From Pseudomonadota bacterium (GTDB lineage Bacteria; Pseudomonadota; Gammaproteobacteria; Burkholderiales; Methylophilaceae): a stretch of 64,000 nucleotides of DNA. The notes under the pieces were generated by a model, which had not been told where the DNA came from, made no database searches, and worked only from the letters and a program-made list of their open reading frames with translations. Positions within the stretch are counted from its first letter, which is position 1. Each line of letters starts with the position of its first letter. The DNA is taken from positions 121,471 through 185,470 of the forward strand of contig JAKOVB010000020.1 of the NCBI GenBank assembly GCA_029782295.1. The letters are read 5' to 3'. This document shows positions 46,683 through 55,272 of this stretch, in pieces. The position numbers and the translations under genes were made by a program.

Positions 46683-47891
46683 TTACTTGTTCAGCGTTGT
46701 TCTCAGTTGACCGATACGTGCCTCGATCTGGGCACGGTCGATCACTCCGCCCTGGCGAGGCATCAATTCCAGGGCCTTCTGGTAATAGTTCAGCGCCAGA
46801 TCCGGCTTGACCATCTGATCCAGACTGGCAGCCAGGTTATAGGCATATTCGGCATTGGTAGATTCCAGTCGGAATGCCTGGAAATAAGCTTGCTGTGCAG
46901 TGGCCCACTGCCCCTGGTCCGCGTAAAGATTACCCAAAGCAGCCTGCAGGAATGCGGCGTCAGGTTGTTGCCCGATCAGGTTTTTCAGGCGTGTCTCAGC
47001 TGCTGCTGGGTCCGATTGGCTGGCAAGGCTGATCAGGCCGGATTGCGCGGATGGATTCCTGGGCTCAAGCTCCAGCACCCGCATATAAAGGGCCGTCGCC
47101 TCCTCCGTCTTGCCTTGGCGAACGGATACCGCAGCTAGTCCCAGCAAGGCATCGGAATTGCGAGGTTCGGACTGCACGGCCTGACGATAGTATCGGCCCG
47201 CCACCGCATCATCTCCGGCCATGTAGGCCTGATACCCGGCCATCACCTGGTCGTTGACCGAGGCTGCAGGCGCGCGGTTCCGTGTCACCTTCACCGCAGT
47301 TTCATCCGCAGCCTTTGATTTCGGGTCGCCAGAGGATTGAACTGGCGCTGTCCTCGTAACGAGGGGGGCTTCCTTGATGTTCTCTTCCTTGGCCACAACC
47401 GGGGCCTCTGGAGCAGGGGCACGAGGCTCTTCGCTCTCCGGTGCCACAGAGGGCTCAACAGCACTGGCCACAGGGGCTGTGACCACCGGCTCCGGCTGGG
47501 GAAGCGGTGAAATGTGCCGGGGTATTTCCACTTCAGGCTGCTCGATCGAGTCCAGATACATGTAGAAACCGATGCCCAGCAGAAGCAACAGAACCGCACC
47601 GCCACCCGCCAACCAGAATGCCCTGGCATTTCCAGGGCTACTTGCAGGTTGTTGATGCGCACGAAAAACGGCCGATGCCGCCGCTTGCCTTTGGGTTTTG
47701 GCGAGCGTGGCAGGTTGCGCCTCACCGTCGAACCCTCCCTCTTCCTTCAAGTCGGAAGACAGGTTCTCATGCCGGGGCGCCAACTCAATTTCAGGCTTTG
47801 ATTGGGCAGCCAGGGCATTCGAAGATGCCCCTTCAACCGCCTCGCTCTTGCCTTGCTCAGCCTTCTGCAGGGCTTTAATCAGTAGACTCAT
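46683..47891 (-). CDS. mshN: TPR membrane protein (MshN-like)
   Basis: A 402-residue bitopic protein: a short cytoplasmic N-terminus beginning MSLLIKALQKAEQGKSE, typical of MshN/GspB-like proteins; one membrane helix (~93-113, WLAGGGAVLLLLLGIGFYMY); a Pro/Glu-rich spacer; and six or so TPR repeats (...GYQAYMAGDDAVAGRYYRQAV..., ALLGLAAVSVRQGKTEEA...). Such proteins help assemble the secretin or stabilise the complex. It overlaps the mshL 3' end by 17 nt. Confidence 0.85.
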   Translation of the reverse strand: MSLLIKALQKAEQGKSEAVEGASSNALAAQSKPEIELAPRHENLSSDLKEEGGFDGEAQPATLAKTQRQAAASAVFRAHQQPASSPGNARAFWLAGGGAVLLLLLGIGFYMYLDSIEQPEVEIPRHISPLPQPEPVVTAPVASAVEPSVAPESEEPRAPAPEAPVVAKEENIKEAPLVTRTAPVQSSGDPKSKAADETAVKVTRNRAPAASVNDQVMAGYQAYMAGDDAVAGRYYRQAVQSEPRNSDALLGLAAVSVRQGKTEEATALYMRVLELEPRNPSAQSGLISLASQSDPAAAETRLKNLIGQQPDAAFLQAALGNLYADQGQWATAQQAYFQAFRLESTNAEYAYNLAASLDQMVKPDLALNYYQKALELMPRQGGVIDRAQIEARIGQLRTTLNK

Positions 47892-49668
47892 TGATCACCG
47901 TTTCCGGGATTTGATCCGGGAGATATTGCTTGAAACCCTTGAGTTCTTCAGACTCGATGCTGGGATGGTCAATCACGGTTGGGCGCAAGAAGATAACCAA
48001 CTCGGATTTCTTCACCGTATCAGCCTTGGAAGTAAACAGCTTGCCGATCACCGGCACCTTGGAGATTCCGGGAACACTGTCAGTAGACTTGCTGACCTTA
48101 TCCTGCATGAGGCCACCGAGTACGGCCGTTTCACCGCTATCGATCTGCATGACCGATTCCATCTCGCGTACCCGCAATTGCGGGATACTGCTTGCGCCCT
48201 TGAGATCCGGGTTAGGATCTACAACCGGATCACCAAACGTATCGGTAATGGTCGGACGAATGTTCAACGTCACCTTGCCGTTCTCGTTGATTTGCGGGGT
48301 CACGTTCATGACTACGCCAATCGGTATCGTATGCGGCGTCGTCGTCACGGAAAGCAAATTATTGGCCCCGGTCACCGTACTTTGGCTGATTTGAGACTGG
48401 GCGGTGAAATAGACGTAGTTATCGACCACCTTGAGGATGGAGGTCTGGTTGTTCATCACCATCATCTTCGGGCTAGAAAGGACCTTGGTGTTCCCGAATG
48501 ACTGCAACATCTGGAGCGCCATTTGAACGAAATTGTTACTGTAGCCAAGCACACTTCCAGGCGAAGTCAGCGTCGTACCAGCTTGAGTGTACTTCTGACC
48601 AAGGATCCCACCCACCAGGCTTTGCTGGAAGGTCACGCCCTTCAGTCCGCCTCCACGGCTGAGTCGCTGCCAATCCACACCGGCCTTGTAGCCATCGTTG
48701 AGTTCCACTTCGACAATCGTGGCCTCGATCATGACCTGTCGCTGCGCCGATGACATCACCGTGTCGACGTATTGCTGGATAAAACCGTGCTGGCGCTCTG
48801 TCGCCATGACGGTAATGGTTCCCGCCACCGGATTGGCAATGACCTCATCCTTGGTTTCAAAGGTACTTGGCTGAGCCTTGAAGGCCTCCTGAAACAATTT
48901 TTCAGCCCCTGCACCAGCCTTGCTGACGGCCTCGACCTGTTTCAGACGCTCTTCCTGAGATGCACGAACCGCTTCGGCGCGAGCCGCCTTCTCCTCAGCA
49001 TTTGCGGTTTGCGTCTTGGTCGTTTTAAGAATGATCCGGATATTGTCGGTCAGCAACTCCCAGAAATTGTTTCTTGAAGTACTTTTGACGGTCGTTGTCG
49101 AACTGTTGCCAGTTGTCGCAGCAGTCGTGGTACTCGTCGAAGTTCCCGTCAGGTTGGTCGAACCAGTGGACGAGATCTGCGCAGACACCCCAATCGAGGA
49201 AGTCGTATCGCGGTCCATGTTGACGTAATTCACCCTGTAAGTGCGCAGTGTCGGCAGGTCCGGTGTGATTGAAAGCACTTTGCCATCCATCTTGTAACGC
49301 AGATCGATCTGTTTCGAAATGCGTTCCAGGATCGCCGGCAACGTCTGGTCGACGGCGTTCAGGGTGACATTGCCGGTAATGCCGGGATGGATATCGACAT
49401 TGACTTTGCTTTCACGGGCCAACGCAAAAAGAATCTCGCGAACCGGCACATCGTTCACGACGACGCTGTAGGTCGGTTCCTTGGCCTTGGGTTTTGGCGG
49501 GGGGAGAAATGCGGCGCTCTTGACCGGCTTGGGAATCTCGCCCGACACAGGCGCGGGTTTGGTCTGCTGGGTGGAGTCAATGTGCCCTTGCGATGGCGGA
49601 AAAGGGGGCTGGTGTGCACACCCCGCAATAAACAAACCGAGCCATCCATATTTTGTAAATTTATTCAT
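47875..49668 (-). CDS. mshL: Outer-membrane secretin (MshL/PilQ family) lipoprotein
   Basis: A 597-residue secretin. Lipobox LFIAGC (Cys at ~17), a Pro-rich linker, an STN-type N0 domain (VNVDIHPGITGNVTLNAVDQ), then an unusual insertion, secretin N1-like domain (VMATERQHGFIQQYVDTV) and the C-terminal secretin pore (VEVELNDGYKAGVDW, VLSSPKMMVMNNQ, TINIRPTITDTFG-type, GETAVLGGLMQDK). The insertion, ~165-265, is a Ser/Thr-rich run followed by a charged, Ala/Glu-rich coiled coil. ATG 49668 is preferred; a TTG three codons earlier is less likely. Forms the fibre channel in the outer membrane. Confidence 0.93.
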   Translation of the reverse strand: MNKFTKYGWLGLFIAGCAHQPPFPPSQGHIDSTQQTKPAPVSGEIPKPVKSAAFLPPPKPKAKEPTYSVVVNDVPVREILFALARESKVNVDIHPGITGNVTLNAVDQTLPAILERISKQIDLRYKMDGKVLSITPDLPTLRTYRVNYVNMDRDTTSSIGVSAQISSTGSTNLTGTSTSTTTAATTGNSSTTTVKSTSRNNFWELLTDNIRIILKTTKTQTANAEEKAARAEAVRASQEERLKQVEAVSKAGAGAEKLFQEAFKAQPSTFETKDEVIANPVAGTITVMATERQHGFIQQYVDTVMSSAQRQVMIEATIVEVELNDGYKAGVDWQRLSRGGGLKGVTFQQSLVGGILGQKYTQAGTTLTSPGSVLGYSNNFVQMALQMLQSFGNTKVLSSPKMMVMNNQTSILKVVDNYVYFTAQSQISQSTVTGANNLLSVTTTPHTIPIGVVMNVTPQINENGKVTLNIRPTITDTFGDPVVDPNPDLKGASSIPQLRVREMESVMQIDSGETAVLGGLMQDKVSKSTDSVPGISKVPVIGKLFTSKADTVKKSELVIFLRPTVIDHPSIESEELKGFKQYLPDQIPETVINESTD

Positions 49669-49698
49669 TTTCAGCAACGCCTGAACACCCTTTAGGTG

Positions 49699-49714
49699 TG
49701 CTTGTTTTAATCCA
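49699..49714 (-). promoter_or_regulatory. Possible sigma-54 (-24/-12) promoter upstream of mshL
   Basis: TGGATTAAAACAAGCA on the minus strand keeps the GG-N10-GC spacing, and its TGG and GCA ends match the sigma-54 consensus, but the middle bases do not. It lies about 30 nt before the mshL ATG. A GGGATA/TATCCC dyad (49725-49739) is just upstream. A sigma-54-type activator gene heads the same block. Confidence 0.3.
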
Positions 49715-49767
49715 GCTTCCCCTAGGGATATGTTATCCCATGATTCAACCGTGTTTGCAACAATAAC

Positions 49768-51168
49768 CTATTGAAACCGCTTTATTTCTTCCTGTATCCC
49801 ACTGACCGTTCGCAATTGCGGCCGGTTGGCGCGCAAGTTCCTGGGCAACTCCTGCATCGCCTTGGCTGCTGTATCCCGATCCGGATAGCTGCCATACAGC
49901 ACGGTTATCGACGGGCGACCGCCAATTCTTGAGCGGTACACAAAAAGATTATCCGTTTCGAGGATCGTGGCCAGATTTTTGATCTGCTGTCGCAAGTACT
50001 CAGGTTGTTCGGTACTCATCAACTGAATACTGACCGTCGAAGGTGCACGCGATGCCAGCCAGGCCTCGGTAGCTTTCAACCGGGCATCGAGCAGATCACC
50101 TGGCGCCGCCGCCGTCGATTCTTGTGGTGCTGAGGTAACCGGCGGAGTTGGCGCCTGGACGGTATTCGCCACTTCTGCGGCTGGAGCAATAGGCGCTGAT
50201 TGCGGCGGCTTTGCTTGCGACGCAACGGGTGACGAGGATGCGCTTTTCACAGGCGCCGAAGGCAGCAGGGCATGCAGTGCAAAACCGGCCACCAGCGCAA
50301 GGGCAATGAGGGCCGCAACTGCGTATCGCGTGATCGCAAAAGGCTTGCGGCTTCTTTCTGCCCCGAACTCGCTATCCCGGATTGCAACCACGACATGCTT
50401 GCGCTCCACCGCATAGGCATTTTCCGCAAACGCCGCCAGCAGGGCCTTGTCTGCGAGTATATTGATGCGTCTCACCAGCCCCTCGGAGGCCGAGGCAATC
50501 TTGCGGATGGCCGCCTTGGTAAACATTTGCGGCCCGAAATATCCCGCTGTGCGCAACCGGAAAATCAGGTACTCCCCGATCTCGTCTGCCGCCAGAGGGC
50601 CAAGGTTGAAACTGTGCGTAATGCGCTCCCGCAACTGACGAATGTGGGCCGCGTTCAGGTTCTCGTCAAGCTCCGGTTGTCCGAACAGGACAATTTGCAG
50701 CAACTTGTCGTGACGGGTTTCGAGGTTGGTGAGCAGCCGGATCTCTTCCAGCGTTGCCAATGGCATGCCCTGTGCCTCTTCGATAAAGATCACTACGCGA
50801 CGGTTTTCCGCATGCCGTTCGATCAGGTAATTCTGCAAGGCCTGCATCACATGCAGGCGGTCAGCCCCTTCGGGGAGTTCCAGATGCAGTTCGAAGGCAA
50901 TGGCATGCAGCACATCCTCGGGTGCGACACTGGGATTGGCCAGGTACACGCTCTCAACATTCTGCGGCAGCAGGGTCTCCAGCATGCGGCACAACATGGT
51001 CTTGCCACTGCCGACCTCACCCACCACTTTGACGATCCCCTCACCACTGGTGATGGCGTACACCAGCGCATCCAGCACCGCACCGCGGTTGCCACCGGAA
51101 AAAAAGAATTCCGTGTTCGGCGTGATCTTGAATGGCGGTTGTTTCAACCCGAAATGTGCGTAATACAA
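49768..51168 (-). CDS. mshM: ExeA/MshM-like AAA ATPase with C-terminal SPOR domain
   Basis: A 466-residue inner-membrane protein. The cytoplasmic AAA part (~1-270) starts MYYAHFGLKQPPFKITP and has Walker A GEVGSGKTMLCR (~residue 50) and Walker B VVIFIEEAQGM. One membrane helix (~283-303) leads to an Ala/Pro/Ser-rich linker and a C-terminal SPOR-like peptidoglycan-binding domain (VSIQLMSTEQPEYL..., ITVLYGSYPDRDTAAKAM). ExeA-type proteins remodel peptidoglycan to let the secretin assemble. It lies 9 nt after the response regulator gene. Confidence 0.9.
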   Translation of the reverse strand: MYYAHFGLKQPPFKITPNTEFFFSGGNRGAVLDALVYAITSGEGIVKVVGEVGSGKTMLCRMLETLLPQNVESVYLANPSVAPEDVLHAIAFELHLELPEGADRLHVMQALQNYLIERHAENRRVVIFIEEAQGMPLATLEEIRLLTNLETRHDKLLQIVLFGQPELDENLNAAHIRQLRERITHSFNLGPLAADEIGEYLIFRLRTAGYFGPQMFTKAAIRKIASASEGLVRRINILADKALLAAFAENAYAVERKHVVVAIRDSEFGAERSRKPFAITRYAVAALIALALVAGFALHALLPSAPVKSASSSPVASQAKPPQSAPIAPAAEVANTVQAPTPPVTSAPQESTAAAPGDLLDARLKATEAWLASRAPSTVSIQLMSTEQPEYLRQQIKNLATILETDNLFVYRSRIGGRPSITVLYGSYPDRDTAAKAMQELPRNLRANRPQLRTVSGIQEEIKRFQ

Positions 51169-51177
51169 GGTTGATCC

Positions 51178-52599
51178 TTATTCGTTGAAAGCTTCATACA
51201 ACTGGATGCGGCTGTAAAGCGTCGTGCGGTTCACGCCCAGCAACTTCGCTGCCTGACTGAGGTTGCCGTGCGTCACTTTGAGGGCCGCATCGACATAAGC
51301 CTTTTCCCAATCCTTAACCACGCGGTCGAGATTGACCCCTCCCTTGGATTTTAACTGGCGCAATGCCTGTTCGAACATGGTTTCGCCGGAGTCACCGGCA
51401 GATTCAGACATCTCCAGCGAGGCCATATCCAGTTCGGCCATGAGTTGGGCGGCACCCACCTCCTTGCCCGGGTATTTGGCCAGAAGACGAATGATGATGT
51501 TGCGCAGTTCACGTACGTTGCCGGGAAAATGGTAGCCCATCCAGCATTCAAGCGCCTGTCCATCGAACGTAAATGGCTGCTGGCCTGCTTCCCTTGCATA
51601 GAAATCCCGAAAATGCTCCAGCAGTTGGATCCGATCTTCATCCATTTCACGCAACGGCGGCACCTGAATGGTAAATACACTCAGGCGGTGATAAAGGTCG
51701 ATTCGAAAACGTCCGCGCTTTACTTCTTCTTTCAGATCCCGGTTGGTCGCGGCGACGATGCGCGCCCGGCTCTGCCGGGTCTGGGTTTCCCCAACGCGCT
51801 GGTATTCACCGTTTTCCAGAACCCGCAACAGCTTTGCTTGCTGTTCGAGTGGCAACTCCCCGATTTCATCGAGAAACAGGGTTCCATCCTCAGCGTCGTG
51901 GAAATAACCACTGTGTTGCGTTACGGCACCGGTAAAAGCGCCCTTGCCATGTCCAAAAAGTATGGATTCGGCCAGCGCCGGTGAAATCGCGGCGCAATTC
52001 AATGAAAGGTAAGGTTTGCCTTCACGACTGCTGAGGTTGTGCAGGCATGCGGCCACCAGTTCCTTACCGCTGCCGGATTCACCCTCGATCAATACCGGAA
52101 AGGGCGCATCCGCAACCTGTGTAATCTGGGTACGCAGATTCGCCATCGGCAGGCTGCTGCCCACCAACCCGCATCGCTCCTGATGCTGCAACCCGCCCGC
52201 CTCGGCATCCAGCAGTCGCTGCGCGTTGGCCAGCAATGCTTGCAGGCGATCGACATCGCAGGGCTTCGGCACGAACTCCACGGCCCCAAGGGCAAGCGCA
52301 TGCCTGGCATGAGCTTCCTCGTTCTGGCCGGACAGCACCAGGATCTTCATGGAAGGGGCATGTGCCAGCAATTCCCCGATCAACAGGAATCCCTCATCCG
52401 GCCGGTGGGGCAAAGGGGGCAACCCCAAATCCACCAGAGCCAGCGAAGGCGGGGAGTCGAGTTGACGTAACAGGCTTCTTGCCTGCGCCCTGGAATCGGC
52501 GACATGGACCTCATAATTCTTGCTCAGGACGAAATGCAGGGTATCCGCAATCAACGGATCATCGTCAACAATGATGAGAGAAGGCCGGTCTGTCGTCAT
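51178..52599 (-). CDS. Sigma-54-dependent response regulator (NtrC/PilR family)
   Basis: A 473-residue regulator: receiver (VDDDPLIADT, phospho-Asp in LALVDLGLP ~57, Lys in FVPKPCDVD), AAA+ sigma-54 activation domain with Walker A EGESGSGKELVA, the sigma-54 contact loop GAFTGA (~223), DEIGELPLEQQAKLLR, and a C-terminal Fis HTH (GNLSQAAKLLGVNRTTLYSRI). It is the first gene of the pilus operon and probably controls it. No cognate kinase is adjacent. A strong sigma-70 promoter lies 48 nt upstream of its ATG, so the regulator itself is likely made constitutively. Confidence 0.93.
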   Translation of the reverse strand: MTTDRPSLIIVDDDPLIADTLHFVLSKNYEVHVADSRAQARSLLRQLDSPPSLALVDLGLPPLPHRPDEGFLLIGELLAHAPSMKILVLSGQNEEAHARHALALGAVEFVPKPCDVDRLQALLANAQRLLDAEAGGLQHQERCGLVGSSLPMANLRTQITQVADAPFPVLIEGESGSGKELVAACLHNLSSREGKPYLSLNCAAISPALAESILFGHGKGAFTGAVTQHSGYFHDAEDGTLFLDEIGELPLEQQAKLLRVLENGEYQRVGETQTRQSRARIVAATNRDLKEEVKRGRFRIDLYHRLSVFTIQVPPLREMDEDRIQLLEHFRDFYAREAGQQPFTFDGQALECWMGYHFPGNVRELRNIIIRLLAKYPGKEVGAAQLMAELDMASLEMSESAGDSGETMFEQALRQLKSKGGVNLDRVVKDWEKAYVDAALKVTHGNLSQAAKLLGVNRTTLYSRIQLYEAFNE

Positions 52600-52646
52600 G
52601 TGCGGAAACAGGACCGGAATTGCGTTTGAGTGGCCAGCATGGCCGA

Positions 52647-52675
52647 ACTATAGCCTCAAAGGCCGGGAGGATCAA
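52647..52675 (-). promoter_or_regulatory. Sigma-70 promoter of the response regulator / pilus operon
   Basis: -35 TTGATC (52670-52675), 17-bp spacer, -10 TATAGT (52647-52652), reading on the minus strand; the leader is about 40 nt. Confidence 0.75.
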
Positions 52676-52695
52676 TGCGCAACGGGAAGGGAAGA

Positions 52696-52772
52696 TGGGG
52701 TGGACGATGGGACTCGAACCCACGACAGCCGGAATCACAATCCGGGACTCTACCAACTGAGCTACGTCCACC
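52696..52772 (-). tRNA. tRNA-His (GTG)
   Basis: Acceptor GTGGACG pairs with CGTCCAC, the extra 5' G-1 opposes C73, the anticodon loop TTGTGAT carries GTG, and CCA is encoded. The G-1 base is diagnostic of tRNA-His. Confidence 0.97.
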
Positions 52773-52812
52773 ACTGAAAAACATTTACTACTACTGTCAG
52801 GTACAGACCGGT

Positions 52813-52889
52813 TGGCCTGCCCGACAGGAATCGAACCTGTAACCCCCAGCTTAGAAGGCTGGTGCTCTATCCGGTTGAGCTACGGGCAG
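52813..52889 (-). tRNA. tRNA-Arg (TCT)
   Basis: Acceptor CTGCCCG/CGGGCAG, anticodon stem CCAGC/GCTGG with loop CTTCTAA (anticodon TCT), and CCA encoded. It starts with C rather than the more usual G. Confidence 0.95.
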
Positions 52890-52904
52890 ATTGTCGGACT
52901 ATCC

Positions 52905-52981
52905 TGGTCGGGGTGGAGAGATTCGAACTCCCGACATCCTGGTCCCAAACCAGGCGCGCTACCAGGCTACGCTACACCCCG
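52905..52981 (-). tRNA. tRNA-Pro (TGG)
   Basis: Acceptor CGGGGTG/ CACCCCG-type pairing with encoded CCA, and anticodon stem CCTGG/CCAGG with loop TTTGGGA (anticodon TGG). First tRNA of the Pro-Arg-His cluster on the minus strand. Confidence 0.97.
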
Positions 52982-52991
52982 AGGGGTTGCA

Positions 52992-53020
52992 ACTATACGC
53001 AATCCCTCGCTTTCGGTCAA
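52992..53020 (-). promoter_or_regulatory. Promoter of the tRNA-Pro-Arg-His cluster
   Basis: -35 TTGACC (53015-53020), 17-bp spacer, -10 TATAGT (52992-52997). The tRNA-Pro 5' end is 11 nt past the -10. A TAAAAT box on the other strand (53032-53037) probably serves folD, giving overlapping divergent promoters. Confidence 0.85.
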
Positions 53021-53065
53021 TTTTATTCTGCTAAAATATGCACAATCTTAACGATAGAATTGAAT

Positions 53066-53932
53066 ATGTCCGCGCAACTCCTCAATGGCAAGGCCATCGC
53101 CGAAGATCTTCTGGCCCGTATCAAGCAACGTATCGAGCAACGCACCGCCGAAGGAAAGCGCATACCCTGCCTGGCCGTCATCCTGGTTGGCGACAGCGCC
53201 GCATCGACCATTTACGTCGCCAACAAGCGCCGCTCCTGCGAACAAGCCGGCATGCGCTCGCTGGCCTACAACTTGCCCGCTGATACCAGCGAAGCTGATC
53301 TGCTGAAGTTGATCAACGAATTGAACGCCGACGCTGAAGTCGATGGCATTCTGGTCCAGTTGCCGCTGCCACCACAAATCGATGCCGAGCGTGTCATCGA
53401 AACCATACACCCGGCCAAGGACGTGGATGGCTTCCATCCCTACAACGTCGGCCGCCTTGCCCTGCGCATGCCCCTGCTCCGCCCCTGTACCCCGCACGGG
53501 GTAATGACCATGCTGGAAAGCCTGAACATCAACCTCAAGGGCCTGAATGCCGTCGTCGTCGGTGCCTCCAACATCGTCGGACGCCCGATGTCACTGGAAC
53601 TCCTGCTGGCCGGCTGCACCGTCACTACCTGCCATCGCTTCACCCGCGACCTGCCCGGCATCGTCGCTGGAGCTGACCTGGTCGTGGTCGCCGTTGGCAA
53701 ACCCGGCTTTATCAAGGGCGAATGGATCCGCGAAGGCGCCATCGTGATCGACGTTGGCATCAACCGTCTGGAGAACGGCAAGATCTGCGGCGATGTCGAG
53801 TTTGAAGCCGCCAAGGAACGTGCGGCCTGGATCACCCCGGTTCCGGGCGGGGTAGGCCCGATGACCGTGGCGACCCTGATGCAGAATACGCTTGACGCGC
53901 TCGAGCAGCGCGAACAGGCAGGGTCAGCGTGA
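53066..53932 (+). CDS. folD: Methylenetetrahydrofolate dehydrogenase / cyclohydrolase
   Basis: A 288-residue FolD interconverting methylene-, methenyl- and formyl-tetrahydrofolate. Catalytic YxxxK is in [12 protein letters not shown] (Lys ~53), [13 protein letters not shown] and the [11 protein letters not shown] block follow, the Rossmann loop is [14 protein letters not shown], and the C-terminus has [19 protein letters not shown] 53066 is the family start; the upstream open frame runs through tRNA genes and is not coding. Its end overlaps the convergent phosphatase gene by 9 nt. Confidence 0.96.
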   Translation: MSAQLLNGKAIAEDLLARIKQRIEQRTAEGKRIPCLAVILVGDSAASTIYVANKRRSCEQAGMRSLAYNLPADTSEADLLKLINELNADAEVDGILVQLPLPPQIDAERVIETIHPAKDVDGFHPYNVGRLALRMPLLRPCTPHGVMTMLESLNINLKGLNAVVVGASNIVGRPMSLELLLAGCTVTTCHRFTRDLPGIVAGADLVVVAVGKPGFIKGEWIREGAIVIDVGINRLENGKICGDVEFEAAKERAAWITPVPGGVGPMTVATLMQNTLDALEQREQAGSA

Positions 53933-54679
53933 CATCGACCTCAGCAGTTCGACATCCACATACGATTTTCCCTGCAGATCCCCCTGCAGCACACGGCAGG
54001 GCGCGTCCGGTTCGCCCAGATCGCTGAGCACGACCAGCGCGCCCTTGAATTCGTCTTCAGTGGTGTAGCCATTGACCGAGACTACGGTCGGTATGCCCGC
54101 CCCCAGACTGGCACGAATCCCATTCCCGGAATCCTCAAATGCCAGGCACTCTTCCGGTGCCAGTTTCAAGGCATCCAGCGCCCAGTTATAAATGTCAGGT
54201 GCCGGCTTTTTGGCGGGGACGATATCCCCGGCCGCGATCACCTCAAACCACGCTTCCGTGCCTGCGCCCAGACTATGCTCCAACAATGCTGTCACATTGG
54301 CCGGCGTAGTTGTCGTGGCAACGGCCAGCCGCAGACCGGCGCTCCGCGCCTCTTCCAGCAAGCGCCGCACACCCGGTCGCAGCGGCAAGGCGCCCTTGGC
54401 AACCAGTTCTGTATAGCAACGCGTTTTGACACGGTGAATATCGGCCGCCAGTTGATCTACATCCTGCGGCCGCTTTTCAGGCGACAGGAAATCACTGACG
54501 TAATATTTGATACGCTCCTTACCGCCGGTCACGGCGAGCAGTTTCCCATAAAGCGCCTCATCCCAGAACCAATCCAGTCCAAGCTCGGCGAATGCCGCAT
54601 TGAACGCAGGCCTGTGGCCGTCCCGTTCGGTATCTGCCAACGTGCCATCGACGTCGAATATCAGTGCTTTTAATGTCAT
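53924..54679 (-). CDS. cbbY: CbbY-type HAD phosphatase
   Basis: A 251-residue HAD hydrolase. Motif [11 protein letters not shown], motif [12 protein letters not shown], Lys in [10 protein letters not shown] and motif [14 protein letters not shown] are all present. The cap has [24 protein letters not shown], the CbbY-like substrate-specificity block; CbbY removes phosphate from xylulose-1,5-bisphosphate, a Rubisco inhibitor. No Rubisco genes are in the window, so autotrophy is inferred only. ATG 54679 is chosen; in-frame ATG 54688 is possible. Confidence 0.85.
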   Translation of the reverse strand: MTLKALIFDVDGTLADTERDGHRPAFNAAFAELGLDWFWDEALYGKLLAVTGGKERIKYYVSDFLSPEKRPQDVDQLAADIHRVKTRCYTELVAKGALPLRPGVRRLLEEARSAGLRLAVATTTTPANVTALLEHSLGAGTEAWFEVIAAGDIVPAKKPAPDIYNWALDALKLAPEECLAFEDSGNGIRASLGAGIPTVVSVNGYTTEDEFKGALVVLSDLGEPDAPCRVLQGDLQGKSYVDVELLRSMSR

Positions 54680-54785
54680 GCTAGACATATTCCTCAATCG
54701 TAGTAAACTTGCGCCTGCTTAAAATTTTTGATACCCATCCGGTAGTTATCTAACGTTCCGGCATTTTCTCGAATCAAGAGCCCAC

Positions 54786-55205
54786 ATGACCGAAGTCAGC
54801 AAGCATTTCACACCTTACCAGCCCAAGGCCGGTGAAGAGTATATGAATGATCAGCAACGCGATCATTTTCGCAAAATCCTGAATGCCTGGAAAGGCGAGC
54901 TCAGCATGGATATCGACCGCACCGTCCACACGATGCAGGACGAGGTTACCATGTTCGCCGACCCGAATGATCGCGCCAGTCAGGAATCTGACATGGCACT
55001 GGAATTGCGAAACCGTGACCGCGAACGCAAACTCATCAAGAAAATCGACGAGACATTGGCAAAGATCGATGCCAACGAATATGGCTACTGCGACAGTTGC
55101 GGTGTCGAGATCGGCCTGAAGCGTCTGGAAGCTCGTCCGACAGCGACCCTATGCATCGACTGCAAGACCTTGGATGAAATTCGCGAACGCCAAGTCGCCA
55201 AGTAA
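54786..55205 (+). CDS. dksA: RNA polymerase-binding transcription factor DksA
   Basis: A 139-residue DksA, which works with ppGpp at RNA polymerase. The coiled-coil tip has [23 protein letters not shown] sequence with both acidic tip residues (the Asp and Ala of the DxxDxA motif appear as DPNDRA), and the zinc finger is CDSCG...C..C ([21 protein letters not shown] then CIDC). Length is slightly shorter than in E. coli (151). It is isolated from neighbours by a bidirectional terminator. Confidence 0.95.
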   Translation: MTEVSKHFTPYQPKAGEEYMNDQQRDHFRKILNAWKGELSMDIDRTVHTMQDEVTMFADPNDRASQESDMALELRNRDRERKLIKKIDETLAKIDANEYGYCDSCGVEIGLKRLEARPTATLCIDCKTLDEIRERQVAK

Positions 55206-55218
55206 TTTTTTAATGGAA

Positions 55219-55257
55219 TAAAAAAGGCCGGGTAACTTTCGTTACCCGGCCTTTTTG
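55219..55257. terminator. Bidirectional terminator between dksA and pnp
   Basis: A perfect stem AAGGCCGGGTAAC / GTTACCCGGCCTT with TTTC loop, flanked by A6 on the left and T5 on the right, so it serves both convergent genes. Confidence 0.95.
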
Positions 55258-55272
55258 TTGCCTGAATCAGGC

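Noticed and set aside
52696..52981. tRNA cluster as an integration site for a mobile element
   Set aside because: No integrase, direct repeat or foreign-looking DNA is adjacent; folD and the pilus operon flank it directly.
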